Positions 21,575 to 23,290 of a DNA stretch of 23,290 nt are shown here, one piece after another. Origin of the DNA: an uncultured Dialister sp. (lineage in GTDB: Bacteria; Bacillota; Negativicutes; Veillonellales; Dialisteraceae); the NCBI RefSeq assembly GCF_900541605.1, contig NZ_UQKJ01000020.1, positions 1 through 23,290 of the forward strand, read 5' to 3'. The position numbers and the translations under genes are program-made. Position 1 is the first letter of the stretch; each line of letters opens with the position of its first letter. The notes beneath the pieces were generated by a model. It ran no database searches and had not been told where the DNA came from. It saw only the letters and a program-made list of their open reading frames with translations.

Positions 21575-21802
21575 CATGCGGATGAATGGGGCATAAAGGT
21601 TGTGGGTCGGGCGCCGCTTCGCTGGCCCGACCAGGTTGTGGCTGCATGCCAGGGCTGACGCCTTGGCGCAGCGGGGGCATAAGGTGGATCAGCCGCCTTT
21701 GGCGGCAATAGCACCTCACGCCCCCGGCGCGGAGCGCCTGCCACCCGGTAAACAAGCGAAGCGACGTTCACCCACAACCCTTATGCCCCCTTTATCGACA
21801 TG
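21575..21802. repeat. Palindromic modular intergenic element, copy 3
   Basis: A 228-base element between rpoZ and coaBC and the longest copy. Its ends pair at about 27 of 33 positions, including GGGGCATAAAGGTTGTGGGT (21588-21607) with ACCCACAACCCTTATGCCCC (21770-21789) and an outer CATG...GAT with ATC...CATG. The first stem-loop is GTCGGGC/GCCCGAC, the centre is GCCGCCTTTGGCGGC, and the right half repeats, inverted, the left half of copy 1 (CCCGGTAAACAAGCG...GACGTTCACCC). No T-run follows. Confidence 0.88.
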
Positions 21803-21864
21803 GGTACGTAACTAACTAACCTGTCAACTCACCATCATACTTTTATTTCAGGAAGGATTTTCCC

Positions 21865-23061
21865 ATGTTTGAAAATAAACATATTGTCGTAGGAATCTGC
21901 GGCGGCATTGCCGCATATAAAGCAGCGGGCCTTGTGAGCCAGCTGAGACAGCAGGGCGCCGACGTGCACTGCATTATGACAAAAAATGCGGCAAAACTTG
22001 TTACTCCCATTACGTTTGGAGAACTTTCCGGCAACGACGTAACCGTAGACATGTTTGCCAACATCAGCAAATGGGACGTAGAGCACATCGCCCTGGCCCG
22101 TCTAGCCGATGTCTTTGTCATCGCCCCCGCAACGGCGGACATCATCGGCAAAGTGGCAAATGGCATTGCCGACGACATGCTTTCCACCACCATCATGGCC
22201 ACGAAGGCGAAAGTCATTTTCGTGCCCTCCATGAATACCAATATGTATGAAAATCCCATTGTCCAGGAAAATATGGCCAAACTCCAGGCCCATGGCTACC
22301 TCTTCGTGGAACCGGAGTCCGGCCACCTGGCCTGCAACACCAATGGCAAAGGCCGCTTCCCGAAGCAGGAAGTAATCCTCGAAGCCATTGAAAAAGCGCT
22401 CTTCGGAAAAGGCCTCCTGAAGGGAAAGAAAATCATCGTCAGCGCCGGCGGTACACAGGAAAACATTGACCCCGTCCGCTACATCAGCAACCGCTCCAGC
22501 GGCCGCATGGGCTATGCCATTGCCAAAGCAGCAGCCATGGAAGATGCTGACGTCACCCTCGTCAGCTGCACCCAGGCCCTCCCGGTACCGGCAGGCGTGA
22601 AGATTGAATACGTCCATGATGCTCGGGAACTGGACAAGGCCATGAACAGCCATTACGAAGACTGCGATGCCGCCATCATGGCCGCCGCTGTCTCCGACTA
22701 TCGGCCCAAAGTCCAGGCCACCCAGAAGATCAAAAAGGAATCCCACGATACCCTCACCATCGAACTCACCCAGAACCCGGACATTCTCTACGGCCTCGGG
22801 CAGAAGAAGAAAAATCAGTTCCTCGTGGGCTTTGCCGCTGAAACAAACGACGTCATCGAACACGGCAAAGAAAAGCTGAAACGGAAGAACCTGGATATGC
22901 TGGTCGCCAACGACGTAGCCATGCCGGGCGCCGGATTCAACGTAAACACAAATATCGCCGCCCTTCTCTACAAAGACGGCCACATGGAACAGTATCCGAA
23001 AATGACAAAAGAAGAACTGGGCCATATTATCATCGAAAAAATCGCGGAACGGCTGAAATAA
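21865..23061 (+). CDS. coaBC: Bifunctional phosphopantothenoylcysteine decarboxylase/phosphopantothenate-cysteine ligase
   Basis: A 398-residue bifunctional Dfp protein in coenzyme A synthesis. The N-terminal FMN-dependent CoaC domain decarboxylates 4'-phosphopantothenoylcysteine and the C-terminal CoaB domain makes it. CoaC motifs: GICGGIAAYKAAGLV, the catalytic histidine in WDVEHIALARLAD, PSMNTNMYENP and the flexible-lid cysteine in ESGHLACNTNGKGR. CoaB motifs: SAGGTQENIDPVRYISNRSS, AAAVSDYRP, KIKK, VGFAAETND and LDMLVANDV. AGGAAGGA is 7 bases before ATG 21865. The order rpoZ-coaBC is that of Bacillus, where priA follows; priA is not reached here. Confidence 0.97.
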   Translation: MFENKHIVVGICGGIAAYKAAGLVSQLRQQGADVHCIMTKNAAKLVTPITFGELSGNDVTVDMFANISKWDVEHIALARLADVFVIAPATADIIGKVANGIADDMLSTTIMATKAKVIFVPSMNTNMYENPIVQENMAKLQAHGYLFVEPESGHLACNTNGKGRFPKQEVILEAIEKALFGKGLLKGKKIIVSAGGTQENIDPVRYISNRSSGRMGYAIAKAAAMEDADVTLVSCTQALPVPAGVKIEYVHDARELDKAMNSHYEDCDAAIMAAAVSDYRPKVQATQKIKKESHDTLTIELTQNPDILYGLGQKKKNQFLVGFAAETNDVIEHGKEKLKRKNLDMLVANDVAMPGAGFNVNTNIAALLYKDGHMEQYPKMTKEELGHIIIEKIAERLK

Positions 23062-23069
23062 GAAAATTT

Positions 23070-23100
23070 AAAAGGACTGTGCGAAAGCACAGTCCTTTTT
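23070..23100 (+). terminator. Rho-independent terminator after coaBC
   Basis: AAAAGGACTGTGC (23070-23082) pairs perfectly with GCACAGTCCTTTT (23087-23099) around a stable GAAA tetraloop, followed by T. It lies 8 bases after the coaBC stop. Confidence 0.95.
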
Positions 23101-23213
23101 CTATGCGGGAAAGTGGGATGCGAACAGATAGTGCCTTGAGCCTTGAGCGGAATAGCGGCTCCGCCGCGGGTGTCCGTGGCCAGAGATCGTGCAAACGGGT
23201 GGGGCTTGGAAAA

Positions 23214-23277
23214 GTTAGGAGTTAGGAATGAGGAATGAGGAATGGTGGTGGCGGCGCACAGATTGGGAAGCGCCGCC
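23214..23277. repeat. Second heptamer repeat plus GGCGGCGC stem-loop
   Basis: There are four 7-base units (two GTTAGGA, two ATGAGGA; 23214-23241), then GGCGGCGC (23250-23257) paired with GCGCCGCC (23270-23277). Just upstream, GGCCAGAGATCGTG matches the 16314-16327 region in 13 of 14 bases. No gene is visible from 23062 to the window end. Confidence 0.7.
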
Positions 23278-23290
23278 TTATGAAACACGA

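Overview
This 23.3 kb window is chromosomal housekeeping DNA from a low-to-mid-GC Firmicute. The gene orders match Bacillus-type Firmicutes: rplU-prp-rpmA, and yicC-remA-gmk-rpoZ-coaBC with rqcH nearby. A secreted histidine acid phosphatase with a cleavable signal peptide fits a diderm with a periplasm. Together these suggest the Negativicutes, perhaps a relative of Dialister, Allisonella or Megasphaera. That placement is an inference from gene content and not a search result. I see no rRNA, tRNA, CRISPR, phage or transposase gene.

Layout. 155-940: a TrmH/SpoU RNA methyltransferase. 1190-4749: a + strand run of a YdjC/ChbG deacetylase, an ACT-domain protein, homoserine dehydrogenase (hom) and homoserine kinase (thrB), ending at a clear terminator. 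4833-5937: the ribosomal operon rplU-prp-rpmA, with a consensus promoter, a structured leader and a perfect terminator. 6183-9177: the DAP/lysine operon dapB-asd-dapA, with a promoter overlapped by inverted repeats. 9285-10574: a periplasmic histidine phosphatase. 10880-12937: the xanthine salvage operon xpt-pbuX. 13127-16075: on the - strand, a Zn/Cd/Pb-type P1B ATPase with an unusually long His/Cys-rich N-terminus. 16367-18229: on the - strand, rqcH. 18583-23100: dapF, yicC, remA, gmk, rpoZ and coaBC on the + strand.

The metabolic genes fit together. Asd supplies aspartate semialdehyde both to Hom/ThrB (threonine branch) and to DapA/DapB/DapF (diaminopimelate for peptidoglycan, and lysine). 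Xpt and PbuX take up and salvage xanthine to XMP, upstream of GMP, which Gmk phosphorylates. Prp matures the L27 encoded just after it.

The most unusual content is between the genes. A family of long, modular, nearly palindromic elements occurs as three full copies (5969-6177, 18281-18459, 21575-21802), one decayed copy (1043-1153) and one isolated end (9191-9240). The stem-loop modules differ in sequence from copy to copy, yet their arms stay complementary, and even the outermost arms are copy-specific. This points to selection or repair acting on the fold itself. I could not assign the elements to a named family. A second set of intergenic sequences combines 7-bp tandem repeats, a conserved flank and a GGCGGCGCAC stem-loop.
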